A DNA stretch of 64,000 bases from Flavivirga eckloniae. Its GTDB lineage: Bacteria > Bacteroidota > Bacteroidia > Flavobacteriales > Flavobacteriaceae. A model generated the notes under the pieces. That model worked only from the letters and a program-made list of their open reading frames with translations, was not told where the DNA came from and searched no databases. The stretch is taken from the NCBI RefSeq assembly GCF_002886045.1, contig NZ_CP025791.1, positions 1,138,001-1,202,000 of the forward strand. The letters run 5' to 3'. Positions 1 to 8,517 of this stretch are shown here, one piece after another (the stretch's first letter is position 1; each line of letters starts with the position of its first letter). The position numbers and the translations under genes were made by a program.

Positions 1-1300
1 CTTTATGCATATTTGCGAGCACAACAGCGGTATCGCGTGCATGGTAACGTGGCGCGGGATCAAATTGCTTAAAAGATTGCTCATGCTCCTCATCAACAAT
101 AATAAGTCCTATATTATCAAATGGTAAAAATATGGAAGAGCGTGCTCCTAAAACTACTTTAGCTTTCTCAGATTTATTTAAAACATGGTTCCAGACCTCA
201 ACCCGCTCCTGAGTTGAATACTTTGAATGAAAAATGGCTACTTGTTCTCCAAAATAATTCTGTAATCTCGTAATTAATTGCGCCGTTAAAGCTATTTCTG
301 GTAATAAATAAAGAACCTGCTGCCCCATATTTAGGGCCTCTTCTATAAGCTTAACATATACTTCGGTTTTGCCAGAAGAAGTAACCCCATGAAGCAATGT
401 AACCATATATTTTTCAAAGGATTCTTTAATTTCCTTTAGGGCTGTTTCCTGATGTTCGTTAAGTTTTTTTGTAGCTTCGTTTTCTTCTCCCGAATATTGA
501 ACACGATCGGTTTGAATATAATATTCCTCAAGAACTTCTTTATCTATCAATGATTTTATAATAGCTGTGGATGCCCCGCTTTGAGCAACTAAATCTGAAA
601 CTTTTACAGGCTTTTTTGTCGTTGCCGAAACTGAAAACAAGGTTAAGATTACCTGACGTTGCTTTGGTGCCCTGCTTAAATCGTCTAATAATTTTTGAAG
701 TCCTTCTTCTGAAGAAAACCTCGAATGTAACTTGACATAACGAACCAATTTAGGCTTGTACTTTTCATATACCTCTTCTTCAACAGAAATAGCCTCCTTT
801 TCAATTAATCGCTTAATTACCGGCAACACATTTTTTTTATCGAGAATATTAGAGATATCATGAATCTTTAAAGATGATTGATGATGTAAAGCTTCATACA
901 CTAAAAACTCATCATCCTTTAATATAGATTCGTCAATGGTTTTGATGTTATTTTTTAAGATGACCGTTTCGCTTTCTAAAATAAAAGCACTGGGCAAAGC
1001 GGCACGCATTACATCCCCTAATGTACACATGTAGTAATCTGCTATCCATTGCCACAATTGCAACTGTTTGTTGTTTACTATTGGTGTGTCATCTAAAATT
1101 TGCTGGATATCTTTGGCTTCGTATGCTATAGGTGGATCGTTATGAACCCTAAAAACAATACCTGTATAGATTTTCGACTTTCCGAAGGGAACAGCAACGC
1201 GCATTCCGGGTTTTAAGAAATCAAATTCCGAAGCACTTATACTATAGGTAAAGAGCTTTTTTAAGGGTACGGGAATTATAACGTCTATAAAGTGGTTCAA
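1..1300 (-). CDS. priA: Primosomal protein N' (PriA helicase), 3' part beyond window
   Basis: PriA is the 3'-5' superfamily-2 helicase that reloads the replisome at stalled forks. About 433 N-terminal residues are visible; the rest runs off the left edge (the family is usually about 730-820 residues). The N-terminal DNA-binding part reads FIDVIIPVPLKKLFTYS and KPGMRVAVPFGKSKIYTG. The helicase Walker A is GVTSSGKTEVY near residue 303 and the DEEH box is in IVDEEHEQSFKQFDPAPRYHARD near residue 400. The zinc-binding part lies outside the window. No ATG fits. The TTG at 1300 is chosen because it gives the family-typical NHFIDV start, and the frame closes at the stop codon of the upstream gene at 1319. 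That gene is only 18 bp away and on the same strand, so the two are probably co-transcribed. Confidence 0.95.
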   Translation of the reverse strand, partial: MNHFIDVIIPVPLKKLFTYSISASEFDFLKPGMRVAVPFGKSKIYTGIVFRVHNDPPIAYEAKDIQQILDDTPIVNNKQLQLWQWIADYYMCTLGDVMRAALPSAFILESETVILKNNIKTIDESILKDDEFLVYEALHHQSSLKIHDISNILDKKNVLPVIKRLIEKEAISVEEEVYEKYKPKLVRYVKLHSRFSSEEGLQKLLDDLSRAPKQRQVILTLFSVSATTKKPVKVSDLVAQSGASTAIIKSLIDKEVLEEYYIQTDRVQYSGEENEATKKLNEHQETALKEIKESFEKYMVTLLHGVTSSGKTEVYVKLIEEALNMGQQVLYLLPEIALTAQLITRLQNYFGEQVAIFHSKYSTQERVEVWNHVLNKSEKAKVVLGARSSIFLPFDNIGLIIVDEEHEQSFKQFDPAPRYHARDTAVVLANMHK

Positions 1301-1318
1301 AAAAAGTGGGATTTTAAG

Positions 1319-1750
1319 TTATTCAATAACACGTTCCCAATATTGGGTTGCATATAAAAAGGCGATGTAACCTCTAACTTGTAGAATATTCGGATTATCT
1401 GTTAATCCTAGTCTACACTTATACGTTTTACCTTTTTCCGGATCGAAAATCGTTCCGTTCTCATAATATTCGCCATCACGCTCCATATTTTTAATTAATA
1501 CCAACCCCAAAACAGGTTTATCCTTTTCATCGCCTAAACACTTTTTACATAAAGCATCTTTTTTTTCTGGATTTAATATCTGTACTATTTTTCCAAAAAT
1601 CTTTCCGTTTTCTTTGTAAATCTCTACTATAGATTTTGCTTCTTTACTCACATCGTCAATCGTTCGCCACTTTCCAAAAATACTTTGAGAAGAAGAACTT
1701 AGGCTAATAAAAAAACAGACTATTAAAAGACCTTTCTTCAACATCAACAT
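1319..1750 (-). CDS. DUF2147 domain secreted protein
   Basis: Exported protein of 143 residues. A signal peptide (MLMLKKGLLIVCFFISLSSSSQ) is followed by a single DUF2147 domain covering about residues 24-142: FGKWRTIDD at the start, an EIYKENGKIFGKI strand, two cysteines in LCKKCLG, and the terminal YWERV. DUF2147 proteins are small beta-rich periplasmic proteins of unknown function, common in Bacteroidota and Proteobacteria. The start overlaps the stop of the YihY gene (1744) by a few bases and priA follows 18 bp downstream, so yihY, this gene and priA look like one transcript. The family assignment is firm; no role can be inferred. Confidence 0.88.
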   Translation of the reverse strand: MLMLKKGLLIVCFFISLSSSSQSIFGKWRTIDDVSKEAKSIVEIYKENGKIFGKIVQILNPEKKDALCKKCLGDEKDKPVLGLVLIKNMERDGEYYENGTIFDPEKGKTYKCRLGLTDNPNILQVRGYIAFLYATQYWERVIE

Positions 1751-2685
1751 TGTTTACGCAATTTATTTAAAGAGGCGTTTAATTCGTAGCCCAACAATAA
1801 AATATTGGCATTTAGCCACAAATAAAACAACAGAATTAATAATGCACCAATGGAACCATAAAGCTTATTGTATTGCCCGAAATTTTCAATATAAATACCA
1901 AATAAATATGACGACAGAATAATGAGTACAGTTGTAAACAAGGCGCCTACAGAAAAGAATTTAGAATGTCTGCCTTCCTGTGTTCCGAAATAGTACAGCG
2001 TTGCTGTGGCCAAGTACACCATCATAATAAAGAAAGCATATTTTGCCAAATCTGTCCACAGTACATTTTGGCTATCCACTTTATACCCCTGCCCTTCTAA
2101 CACCTCAAACAGTTCTTGTACCACATATATTTGAAAATACCCTAAAACCACTATGGTAACAATAAGTAGAAATGCCAGTATCAATGCTATGCTCAAAGCA
2201 TATAAATATTGTTTAAAAACGTTACGGGTTAATTGTTCGTGATACGAGTTTTCGAAACCGGAAAACACTGCATTTACCCCGTTTGCCATTAAAGCAATGG
2301 ATAGTACAAAAACAGATGATAACAAACCTCCACGTTGTCTTTGATCTATATTTTCGAAGATATTTTCGAAGAAAAAATCGGATGTATTTGGGGGTAAAAA
2401 GGATTCTAAAAAAGTTAGGAACTCTATTTTAAAATCGTCAATGGGTACGTACGGAATAACAATTAGTACAAATAACAAAAATGGAAATAATGCCATAAAA
2501 AAGCTAAAGGCAATGGCACTGGCACGAGTTGTTAAAGCTCCTTTTACAATTCCAATAATATACAATTCCAATAAATCGTAAAACGACAACCCTTCTAGAC
2601 CTGGTAATTTAATTCGTTTAAAAAACCGTACCAAGACATTTATTACTGGAATCTTATCAAGCTTGTCTTCAATGGGTTTGGTCAT
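1744..2685 (-). CDS. YihY/virulence factor BrkB family membrane protein
   Basis: Integral inner-membrane protein of 313 residues in the YihY/BrkB family (once mislabelled RNase BN). A soluble N-terminus of about 45 residues is followed by six predicted membrane segments: roughly 55-80, 115-140, 155-185, 213-235, 243-265 and 278-300. Family-typical pieces are ALTTRASAIAFSFFMALFPFLLF and the C-terminal GSIGALLILLFYLWLNANILLLGYELNA. The molecular function is not established. It is the first gene of a minus-strand run with the DUF2147 gene and priA, and its 3' end overlaps the DUF2147 start. Confidence 0.92.
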   Translation of the reverse strand: MTKPIEDKLDKIPVINVLVRFFKRIKLPGLEGLSFYDLLELYIIGIVKGALTTRASAIAFSFFMALFPFLLFVLIVIPYVPIDDFKIEFLTFLESFLPPNTSDFFFENIFENIDQRQRGGLLSSVFVLSIALMANGVNAVFSGFENSYHEQLTRNVFKQYLYALSIALILAFLLIVTIVVLGYFQIYVVQELFEVLEGQGYKVDSQNVLWTDLAKYAFFIMMVYLATATLYYFGTQEGRHSKFFSVGALFTTVLIILSSYLFGIYIENFGQYNKLYGSIGALLILLFYLWLNANILLLGYELNASLNKLRKQC

Positions 2686-2756
2686 TATTTAATTTAAAAG
2701 TTTAAAATTTCGTGTTTAGCACAAAAAACTAAACTAATTAAAAAAGTAATAAAGAA

Positions 2757-3617
2757 CTATTTAATAGCTTTTAAACTTATATCCATGTTATAAACAGAAT
2801 GGGTTAAAGCGCCGCACGAAATATAGTTTACACCACATTCTGCATAATGCCTGATGGTGGTTTCATTTATATTACCAGAAGATTCAATAAGACATTTATT
2901 ACCAATTAGCTCTACAGCTTTTCTGGTATCTTCATAATCAAAATTGTCAAGTAATATTCTATAAATATTATCGCTTTTTAATATCTCTTCAACCTCCATT
3001 AAATTTCTGGCCTCTACCATAATCTTTAAATCCTTATTGGTCTCTCTTAGATATAATTTTGTCATTTCAATGGCCTTGGTAATCCCGCCAGCAAAATCGA
3101 TATGATTGTCTTTAAGCATAATCATATCATACAATGCAAACCTGTGGTTTTCTCCACCTCCAATCACAACAGCCCATTTTTCCAAAACACGAATTCCTGG
3201 TGTTGTTTTACGGGTATCGAGAATTTTAGTATTCGTTCCTTTAACCAAATCAACAAAGGTTCTTGTTTTAGTAGCTATCGCACTCATACGCTGCATAGCG
3301 TTAAGAACAGTGCGTTCTGCTTTTAAAATAGATTGCGAAGACCCTTCAATATACATAACAACATCACCATAGGTAACTTCTGTGCCATCTTCGATTCTCA
3401 CGTCCAATTTTAAATTCTTATCTACGTAAGCCAGTACTTTTTTGGCAAAATTAACCCCGCCTATAATACCTTTGTCTTTAACTAAAATTTTTGCTCTACC
3501 CTTTGCGTTTTCAGGGATACAAGCTAAAGAGCTATGATCTCCGTCTCCAACATCTTCTCGTATAGCATTAGCAATTATCATTTTAACTTCTGTATCAAAC
3601 TGCTCTTGTGTTATCAT
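2757..3617 (-). CDS. nadC: Nicotinate-nucleotide pyrophosphorylase (carboxylating)
   Basis: NadC (quinolinate phosphoribosyltransferase) converts quinolinate and PRPP to nicotinate mononucleotide, CO2 and PPi in de novo NAD synthesis in the cytosol. At 286 residues it has the usual length. Visible motifs are DVGDGDHSS near the N-terminus, ERTVLNAMQRMSAIATKTR, the substrate-binding TRKTTPGIR, HRFALYDMIMLKDNHI, and the barrel end IESSGNINETTIRHYAECGVNYISCGALTHSV. It stands alone between a convergently placed yihY unit and divergent rlmH. A TAnnTTTG box on the minus strand (3657-3664) probably drives it. nadA and nadB are not in this window. Confidence 0.96.
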   Translation of the reverse strand: MITQEQFDTEVKMIIANAIREDVGDGDHSSLACIPENAKGRAKILVKDKGIIGGVNFAKKVLAYVDKNLKLDVRIEDGTEVTYGDVVMYIEGSSQSILKAERTVLNAMQRMSAIATKTRTFVDLVKGTNTKILDTRKTTPGIRVLEKWAVVIGGGENHRFALYDMIMLKDNHIDFAGGITKAIEMTKLYLRETNKDLKIMVEARNLMEVEEILKSDNIYRILLDNFDYEDTRKAVELIGNKCLIESSGNINETTIRHYAECGVNYISCGALTHSVYNMDISLKAIK

Positions 3618-3656
3618 ATAATTAGTCTGTTATTGTATAAGTTAGTTGGTTTGCAA

Positions 3657-3664
3657 CAAAAATA
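3657..3664 (-). promoter_or_regulatory. Bacteroidota -7 promoter box upstream of nadC
   Basis: Reads TATTTTTG on the minus strand, an exact match to the TAnnTTTG -7 consensus of the Bacteroidota housekeeping sigma factor. It ends 40 bp before the nadC start codon, leaving a leader of about 30-35 nt. No clear -33 TTG was found. Confidence 0.5.
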
Positions 3665-3750
3665 AGAAATTGATTTACTAAATTAAATTTACGTTTATTA
3701 AATTTTTATTTTTTTAATTATTAAATATGTTTTTCGTAAATACTAAATAG

Positions 3751-3758
3751 TAATTTTG
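3751..3758 (+). promoter_or_regulatory. Bacteroidota -7 promoter box immediately before rlmH
   Basis: TAATTTTG matches TAnnTTTG exactly. It ends only 5 bp before the rlmH ATG at 3764, so transcription would begin at or very near the start codon. The mRNA may therefore be leaderless, or the true promoter may lie further upstream. Confidence 0.4.
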
Positions 3759-3763
3759 CTATT

Positions 3764-4237
3764 ATGACTATTAAACTTCTCACCATTGGAAAGACCGATA
3801 ATAAGGAACTTAAATCCCTAATTGATGAATACACAAGGCGCTTAGGGTTTTATATAAAGTTTTCTTTAGAAATTATTCCAGATATAAAACATGTTAAAAA
3901 TTTAAGTGAAGAACAGCAAAAACAAAAGGAAGGTGAACTCATTATAAGCAAACTGAATACCACGGATGTTTTAATTTTATTGGATGAAAAGGGTAAGCAA
4001 CTGGACTCTATTGAATTTTCAAATTACTTACAAAAGCATATGAATTCTGGTATTAAACAACTGGTTTTTGTTATTGGTGGTCCTTACGGATTCTCTCAGG
4101 AAGTTTATAACAAATCTAATGGAAAAATATCCTTGTCTAAAATGACCTTTTCCCACCAAATGGTACGTTTATTTATTATTGAACAATTATATAGAGGGTT
4201 TACTATTTTAAAGAATGAACCTTATCATCATAGGTAA
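3764..4237 (+). CDS. rlmH: 23S rRNA (pseudouridine-1915 N3) methyltransferase
   Basis: RlmH is a SPOUT-fold, SAM-dependent methyltransferase that methylates the pseudouridine at position 1915 of 23S rRNA on assembled ribosomes. At 157 residues it has the family length. The C-terminal knot is clear: LVFVIGGPYGFS (SAM-binding loop), SLSKMTFSHQMVRLFIIEQLYRGFTI, and the terminal NEPYHHR. The gene is divergent from nadC and monocistronic as far as can be seen; the next gene is 455 bp away. A -7 box sits almost on the start codon. Confidence 0.97.
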   Translation: MTIKLLTIGKTDNKELKSLIDEYTRRLGFYIKFSLEIIPDIKHVKNLSEEQQKQKEGELIISKLNTTDVLILLDEKGKQLDSIEFSNYLQKHMNSGIKQLVFVIGGPYGFSQEVYNKSNGKISLSKMTFSHQMVRLFIIEQLYRGFTILKNEPYHHR

Positions 4238-4692
4238 CACCAATTAAACTTTAGTACAAGACAAAAAAGTAAACAACGACCCCTCAATCACATTAATCCC
4301 TCTCAGGTAAGTTTTTATCCCTCTGAAGTAAGTTTTTTCATCTACGTTTGTTTTTTTAACACAAACCTTTGGGTAAACATATTTAAATAGACAAGCTAAC
4401 CAGATTGTACTACCATTAAAACCGTTATCTCCATAGGTGTTTATAACATCAAGAATTCAAGTTATTTAACTTCAGTGCCAAATAGTTCTAGCACTCTAGA
4501 TAAACTCATGAATTTTTTTGATGAGCTATAAACAAAAATTGTTTTAAAAACCATTATACGCTTCAAAACTATCCCTGAATTACACTCACGAATGATAAAT
4601 TCGAGACAAAACATACTGTACAGTCAGGAGTTAGACCGAAAACCTGTAAAAACGAGTAGGTCAATAATTTTTAATTTTAAAATATTTATATT
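4238..4692. other. 455-bp intergenic region before the DUF6520 gene
   Basis: No coding potential is evident. It contains a tandem 21-bp repeat (4296-4337) and otherwise AT-rich sequence without a clear terminator for rlmH or an exact TAnnTTTG box. Its length is unusual for this compact window and suggests regulatory content for the downstream secreted protein. Confidence 0.4.
4296..4337 (+). repeat. Two tandem 21-bp direct repeats, LytTR-site-like
   Basis: Two head-to-tail 21-bp copies (4296-4316 and 4317-4337) differ at two positions. Each ends in TAAGTTTTT. That 9-mer matches eight of nine positions of the LytTR-family half-site consensus [TA][AC][CA]GTTN[AG][TG]. The 21-bp spacing (9 + 12) is the spacing known for LytTR direct-repeat operators. 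Binding by a LytTR regulator is an inference; no such regulator is encoded here. Confidence 0.4.
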
Positions 4693-4977
4693 ATGAAACG
4701 TCAATCTTTAAAAAAAGTTTTGCCTGCCTTTGTTTTTCTGCTGGCCATTGTAGCCTCATTTGCTTTTACACCTGCTCCAAATGATGTCTCGGGTGATGTA
4801 TACATCCAGAGAGCCCTTCCAACCAATTGTGAACTACAAACAATGTCACTACCATACGGTTGCTCAATCAACAACTGGGGAGCGCAATGTACGACTTTTG
4901 AGTCAGGGGTAACTCGGGACTTATATTCTAGAGCCTGGGGACTTCTATGTATGGATCCATACAGGTTGCCTCTATAA
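4693..4977 (+). CDS. DUF6520-like small secreted protein
   Basis: Small exported protein of 94 residues. A signal peptide (about residues 1-27, ending near ASFAFTPAP) is followed by a short mature part with four cysteines (in TNCEL, YGCSI, AQCTT, LLCMD) that could form two disulfides. The layout matches the DUF6520 family of Flavobacteriaceae, small secreted proteins of unknown function that often sit beside MauE/DoxX-type membrane proteins. That is also the case here (next gene at 5219). A strong terminator follows directly, so expression can be independent of the downstream gene. The DUF6520 label is by pattern and moderately sure. Confidence 0.7.
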   Translation: MKRQSLKKVLPAFVFLLAIVASFAFTPAPNDVSGDVYIQRALPTNCELQTMSLPYGCSINNWGAQCTTFESGVTRDLYSRAWGLLCMDPYRLPL

Positions 4978-4990
4978 AATAAAACTTAAT

Positions 4991-5022
4991 AAAGAAGGTT
5001 GCTTTTTTCAGCAACCTTCTTT
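4991..5022 (+). terminator. Rho-independent terminator after the DUF6520 gene
   Basis: A perfect 12-bp stem (4991-5002 with 5011-5022; AAAGAAGGTTGC arm) and an 8-nt loop are followed by a T-rich run. It starts 14 bp after the stop codon. Confidence 0.85.
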
Positions 5023-5218
5023 ATTTGTATTATTAGGAATACATATTTTTATTTTCAATAACCGAACATAGTGGCAGCATCCCACCCTTAAAAAACAGAT
5101 AAGTTTCGTTGCTAAAATTAGCATAAACTATTACCCCTTCAAAAAACCAACCCCACCCTTTCCTAAAAATTTCTTGCTCAAACATTTACCATTCAAAAAC
5201 ATTTTTTAATTCGTATTT

Positions 5219-6814
5219 ATGTTGCTAAAAAATTATTTTCACTACAATGTTATAAAAACCTACAGTAAACATAAAAATAGTTTGTTAGAACTTATTTGTA
5301 TGCTATATATACTATTGTTTGTATATGCCGCTGTAAGCAAACTTTTAGTTTTTGACGAATTTAAGATTCAAATAGGGCAATCTCCCGTTCTTACAGCTTA
5401 TGCTGGGTGGGTGGTTTGGATAGTACCTTCTGTTGAGATCCTAATTTCATTAATGTTGGTCATTCCACGATTTAGGTTACCGGCCTTGTATGCTGCTTTT
5501 ATGCTCATGGTCATGTTTACTTCCTATATTTTTATCGTTTTGAATTTTAGTGATTTTATTCCCTGTTCTTGTGGAGGTGTTTTGGAAAAATTGAATTGGA
5601 CCGAGCATTTAGTATTTAATATCATTTTTGTTGTTCTTGCCTTTATTGGGGTTATAATATTAAGTCCACAAAAAAATGACGATAACCCTAAATATGTAAT
5701 AAAGAGCCTTATGCCACATAAAAAACCATACGCTCTCCTTTTTATTTGTATGGTATGTGGTGTAGGGCTCATGTTTTTATTATTCTCTCTTTCAGAACAT
5801 AAAATACACAGGGACAATAGTTTTACACGCCTGTTTGCTGGTCATCCTGCAATAAAATCAAAAGAATTGGATCTGGCTTACAACTCTTATTATATTGCCG
5901 GAGCCGACCAGGGGAAAATATATTTGGGAAACAGCATCTCTCCATTTCATTTGATTACTTTAGATACGACACTTCAGAACAAAGAAACCATTCGTTTGAC
6001 TTTAGACCAAGACAGTCTTCCTTACAAATCTATGCAGCTCCGGGTAATCCCACCTCATTTTTTTCTTATGGATGGTGTTAAGTCTTATATTTTTAGGGGT
6101 AATACAACCGATTGGAAAGCTAGTTCTGTTATAAATAAACCAGTCTATTTTTCACAAGTAGAACCTATAGACTCAGTTAGCTTGCTTATTAGAGGCGTAA
6201 GCAGTGAGACCAGAGAAAATGTTCTGGGTAAAGTAAACCTTTTAGAATCAGGCAAGATTGACCTCACTCACGACCTGCTGCAAAAGCAAATCGACGGCAT
6301 TTTTGATACCGATGGCTCCCTCCAATACAATCGCCAGTTACAAAAGTTGGTGTATACCTATTATTATCGTAATCAATTTATAGTTGCCGATACCAATCTC
6401 CAATTAAGCCATCTTGGAAAAACCATAGACACCATAAGCCATGCTCAAATAGAAGTGGGAACCATAGCATCTAAAGATCAGCTAAAAATGGCCGCACCAC
6501 CTCTAATAGTAAATAGAAGTAGTACAACCTATGGCGACTACCTTTTTGTAAACTCTAAATTGATCGGGAAAAATGAGCCTAAACATATATGGAAACGGGC
6601 TTCAATTATTGATGTATACAACCTTGTAGATAACACTTACGAATTTAGCTTTTATGTTTATGGTATTAAAAAAGACAAACTAAGATCATTCAGGGTACTT
6701 CATGATAAGTTTATCGGGCTCGTTGGCAATCACATAGTAACTTACCAACTCAACACGAATCTGTTTAAGAATCTATTACCCGATTCAAAAGAGAACGTAG
6801 ATCCCAAAATCTAG
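5219..6814 (+). CDS. MauE/DoxX-type redox-associated membrane protein with large exported C-terminal domain
   Basis: Protein of 531 residues. Residues about 25-155 form a four-helix MauE/DoxX-like domain: YAAVSKLLVFDEFKIQIGQSP, VPSVEILISLMLVIPRFR, and CSCGGVLEKLNWTEH with its cysteine pair. A fifth membrane helix lies near 170-190. The remaining ~340 residues should be periplasmic and contain repeating beta-strand segments that look like an irregular propeller (for example GKIYLGNSISPFHLITLD). MauE proteins assist disulfide formation in methylamine dehydrogenase. In Flavobacteriaceae the family is paired with DUF6520 proteins, here the cysteine-bearing gene at 4693. A joint role in handling thiols of the small secreted protein is an inference. 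Confidence 0.7.
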   Translation: MLLKNYFHYNVIKTYSKHKNSLLELICMLYILLFVYAAVSKLLVFDEFKIQIGQSPVLTAYAGWVVWIVPSVEILISLMLVIPRFRLPALYAAFMLMVMFTSYIFIVLNFSDFIPCSCGGVLEKLNWTEHLVFNIIFVVLAFIGVIILSPQKNDDNPKYVIKSLMPHKKPYALLFICMVCGVGLMFLLFSLSEHKIHRDNSFTRLFAGHPAIKSKELDLAYNSYYIAGADQGKIYLGNSISPFHLITLDTTLQNKETIRLTLDQDSLPYKSMQLRVIPPHFFLMDGVKSYIFRGNTTDWKASSVINKPVYFSQVEPIDSVSLLIRGVSSETRENVLGKVNLLESGKIDLTHDLLQKQIDGIFDTDGSLQYNRQLQKLVYTYYYRNQFIVADTNLQLSHLGKTIDTISHAQIEVGTIASKDQLKMAAPPLIVNRSSTTYGDYLFVNSKLIGKNEPKHIWKRASIIDVYNLVDNTYEFSFYVYGIKKDKLRSFRVLHDKFIGLVGNHIVTYQLNTNLFKNLLPDSKENVDPKI

Positions 6815-6873
6815 AATAGAGTTCTGGAATCACCAGCATAAAATTAGTGAGAACATTGTTCTTATATCCTTAA

Positions 6874-6961
6874 ACCTGTGTCTGGTCGAGCACAGTCGAG
6901 ACCTCCTTAAGACCTCTCGACTTCAGTTTATGCTGAGCACAGCCGAAGTACTCGAGGAGGC
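6874..6961. repeat. Imperfect inverted-repeat (REP-like) element
   Basis: A GC-richer block in an AT-rich gap holds repeated GTCGAG / CTCGAC and GAGCACAG motifs and an imperfect hairpin (CCTCTCGACTTC at 6913-6924 opposite GAAGTACTCGAGGAGG at 6945-6960). Short dispersed elements with this word set are common in flavobacterial intergenic regions. It lies between the convergent MauE-type gene and susD, so it may also end transcription. Confidence 0.5.
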
Positions 6962-7002
6962 ATTACGTCAATATTTTACACTAGATAAAATTTTTATTGG
7001 AT

Positions 7003-7038
7003 GTCTCACTGACATAAATTTTCTTATCCAAGATTCAT
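7003..7038 (-). repeat. Dispersed ~35-bp repeat, copy 1
   Basis: Read on the minus strand, this segment (core GAATCTTGGATAAGA, then AATTTATGTC) matches 57449-57484 on the plus strand with only a few mismatches. The two copies are 50 kb apart, both in gaps between convergent genes. Nature unknown. Confidence 0.5.
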
Positions 7039-7068
7039 GGTATTTAAACTTACTTTTTATCTGGTTTC

Positions 7069-8505
7069 TTAGTAGCCTTTATTCTGCGGCAATAAATTCG
7101 GATTAAGCGTTAACTCCGCATCAGGAATGGGCAACAATACATGAGTGTCCTTCCAATTGGGTTTGATTGCTCCTAATACTTCGGCGGCTTTACCCATACG
7201 TTTTAAATCGAACCAACGGTGTCCTTGTTCTGTAAACAATTCGACACGACGTTCATGCAAAATAGCATCTAGCAATTCATTTAACGTAGCGGCATATGTA
7301 TCGCTCAAGCCAGCTCGGTTTCTGATAGCATTTATATCGGCTTGCGCTCCAGAGATGTCATCCAGGTGTGCTCTCGATTCTGCACGAATTAAATATTGTT
7401 CCGCCAAACGCAACTGTACCGAATATTCTACAGAACTATCAGTATTACCTTGTTCCTTATACTTAAAAGCATGGTGCCATGTTTGTGTATTTGTAGTATT
7501 ATTAACTTCTTTCACCCAAGAAGATTGGCGCAGATCACCAGGTTCAAATGCATCAAATAAGAGATCGCTCATCGCTATATTTAATGGAGGTCCGGTTGCG
7601 AATATAAACCTTGTTCCCTCACTAGTATTATTGCCATCGGCATTTGGTTTAAATTGCCAGATCGTTCCGGAAGCCTCTTTTAGAAAGACCTTGTTTAAAT
7701 CAGGTTCCAAAAAAGCCCCAAATTCATTAATAACCTGATCTGCCATCGCTTCTGCCAAGCCCCATTGCTCAGTATATAAATAAGCTCGAGCAAGTACTGC
7801 TTTTGCAACTGCAGCATAGGGACGTATACGCTCGCCACTAATATCATAATCAGGTAACAAGTCTATAGCCAACTTTAGATCTTCTATAATGCGATCGTAA
7901 ACCAAAGCTCTGGACATACGCGTTGCGGTTCGATTTTCTACATAATCTGTCCCAGTAATATAGGGAATGTCTCCAAAGAATTCTACAAGCAATAGATGCA
8001 GATAAGATCTTACAAACAAAGCTTCTCCTTTAAATAGATCCTTATCTTCTGAGGTAAAACTCACTGAACCCTCAACCCCTTCTATAATTGCATTGACCGT
8101 ATAAACTTGGGTATAGGCATTGTTCCACAAATCTGCAATAATAAGGTCGTTTGCTCCTACGGTATGGTTCTGGTAATTCTCTAGCGCTTCTCCCCGACCA
8201 AGCTTGTAATAATCCAACTCATCGGTATATACACCCATAGAGACATTCAAACCGTCACCAGATACCAATCCACTGGTGCGCATTTGATAGTAGACTCCAT
8301 AGATCGCGGACTCCGTCATTGATACATCTTCAAAAATGGACTCGGACGATAGTTGGTTTTTTGGTAGATCTACCTCTACAAAATCTGTACAGGCTGTTAA
8401 ACATCCCATTAAAATAATTGAGTGTAATAGATTGTACCCTCGGAAAGCTAAGGCAAAAAACCATTGATATAGCATTGTATCTCTGTATTTAAATCTCATA
8501 AACAT
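7069..8505 (-). CDS. RagB/SusD family nutrient-uptake outer-membrane lipoprotein
   Basis: SusD-type proteins are surface lipoproteins that cap a SusC barrel and capture its ligand. This one has 478 residues. A lipoprotein signal ends in the lipobox LTAC (cysteine near residue 39), followed by TDFVEVDLPKNQLSSESIFED, which is typical of SusD. TPR-like SusD core motifs follow: LFKGEALFVRSYLHLLLVEFFGDIPY, AVAKAVLARAYLYTEQWGLAEAMADQVI, and the C-terminal EQYLIRAESRAHL, ELLDAILHERRVELFTEQGHRWFDLKRMG and LLPIPDAELTLNPNL. It starts 12 bp after the susC stop, in the same transcript. No sugar-degrading enzymes are nearby, so the substrate is not predictable. Confidence 0.96.
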   Translation of the reverse strand: MFMRFKYRDTMLYQWFFALAFRGYNLLHSIILMGCLTACTDFVEVDLPKNQLSSESIFEDVSMTESAIYGVYYQMRTSGLVSGDGLNVSMGVYTDELDYYKLGRGEALENYQNHTVGANDLIIADLWNNAYTQVYTVNAIIEGVEGSVSFTSEDKDLFKGEALFVRSYLHLLLVEFFGDIPYITGTDYVENRTATRMSRALVYDRIIEDLKLAIDLLPDYDISGERIRPYAAVAKAVLARAYLYTEQWGLAEAMADQVINEFGAFLEPDLNKVFLKEASGTIWQFKPNADGNNTSEGTRFIFATGPPLNIAMSDLLFDAFEPGDLRQSSWVKEVNNTTNTQTWHHAFKYKEQGNTDSSVEYSVQLRLAEQYLIRAESRAHLDDISGAQADINAIRNRAGLSDTYAATLNELLDAILHERRVELFTEQGHRWFDLKRMGKAAEVLGAIKPNWKDTHVLLPIPDAELTLNPNLLPQNKGY

Positions 8506-8517
8506 CTAATTTTCATG

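Noticed and set aside
7145-7738. 197-codon plus-strand ORF
   Set aside because: Antisense shadow of susD, whose domains are unambiguous.
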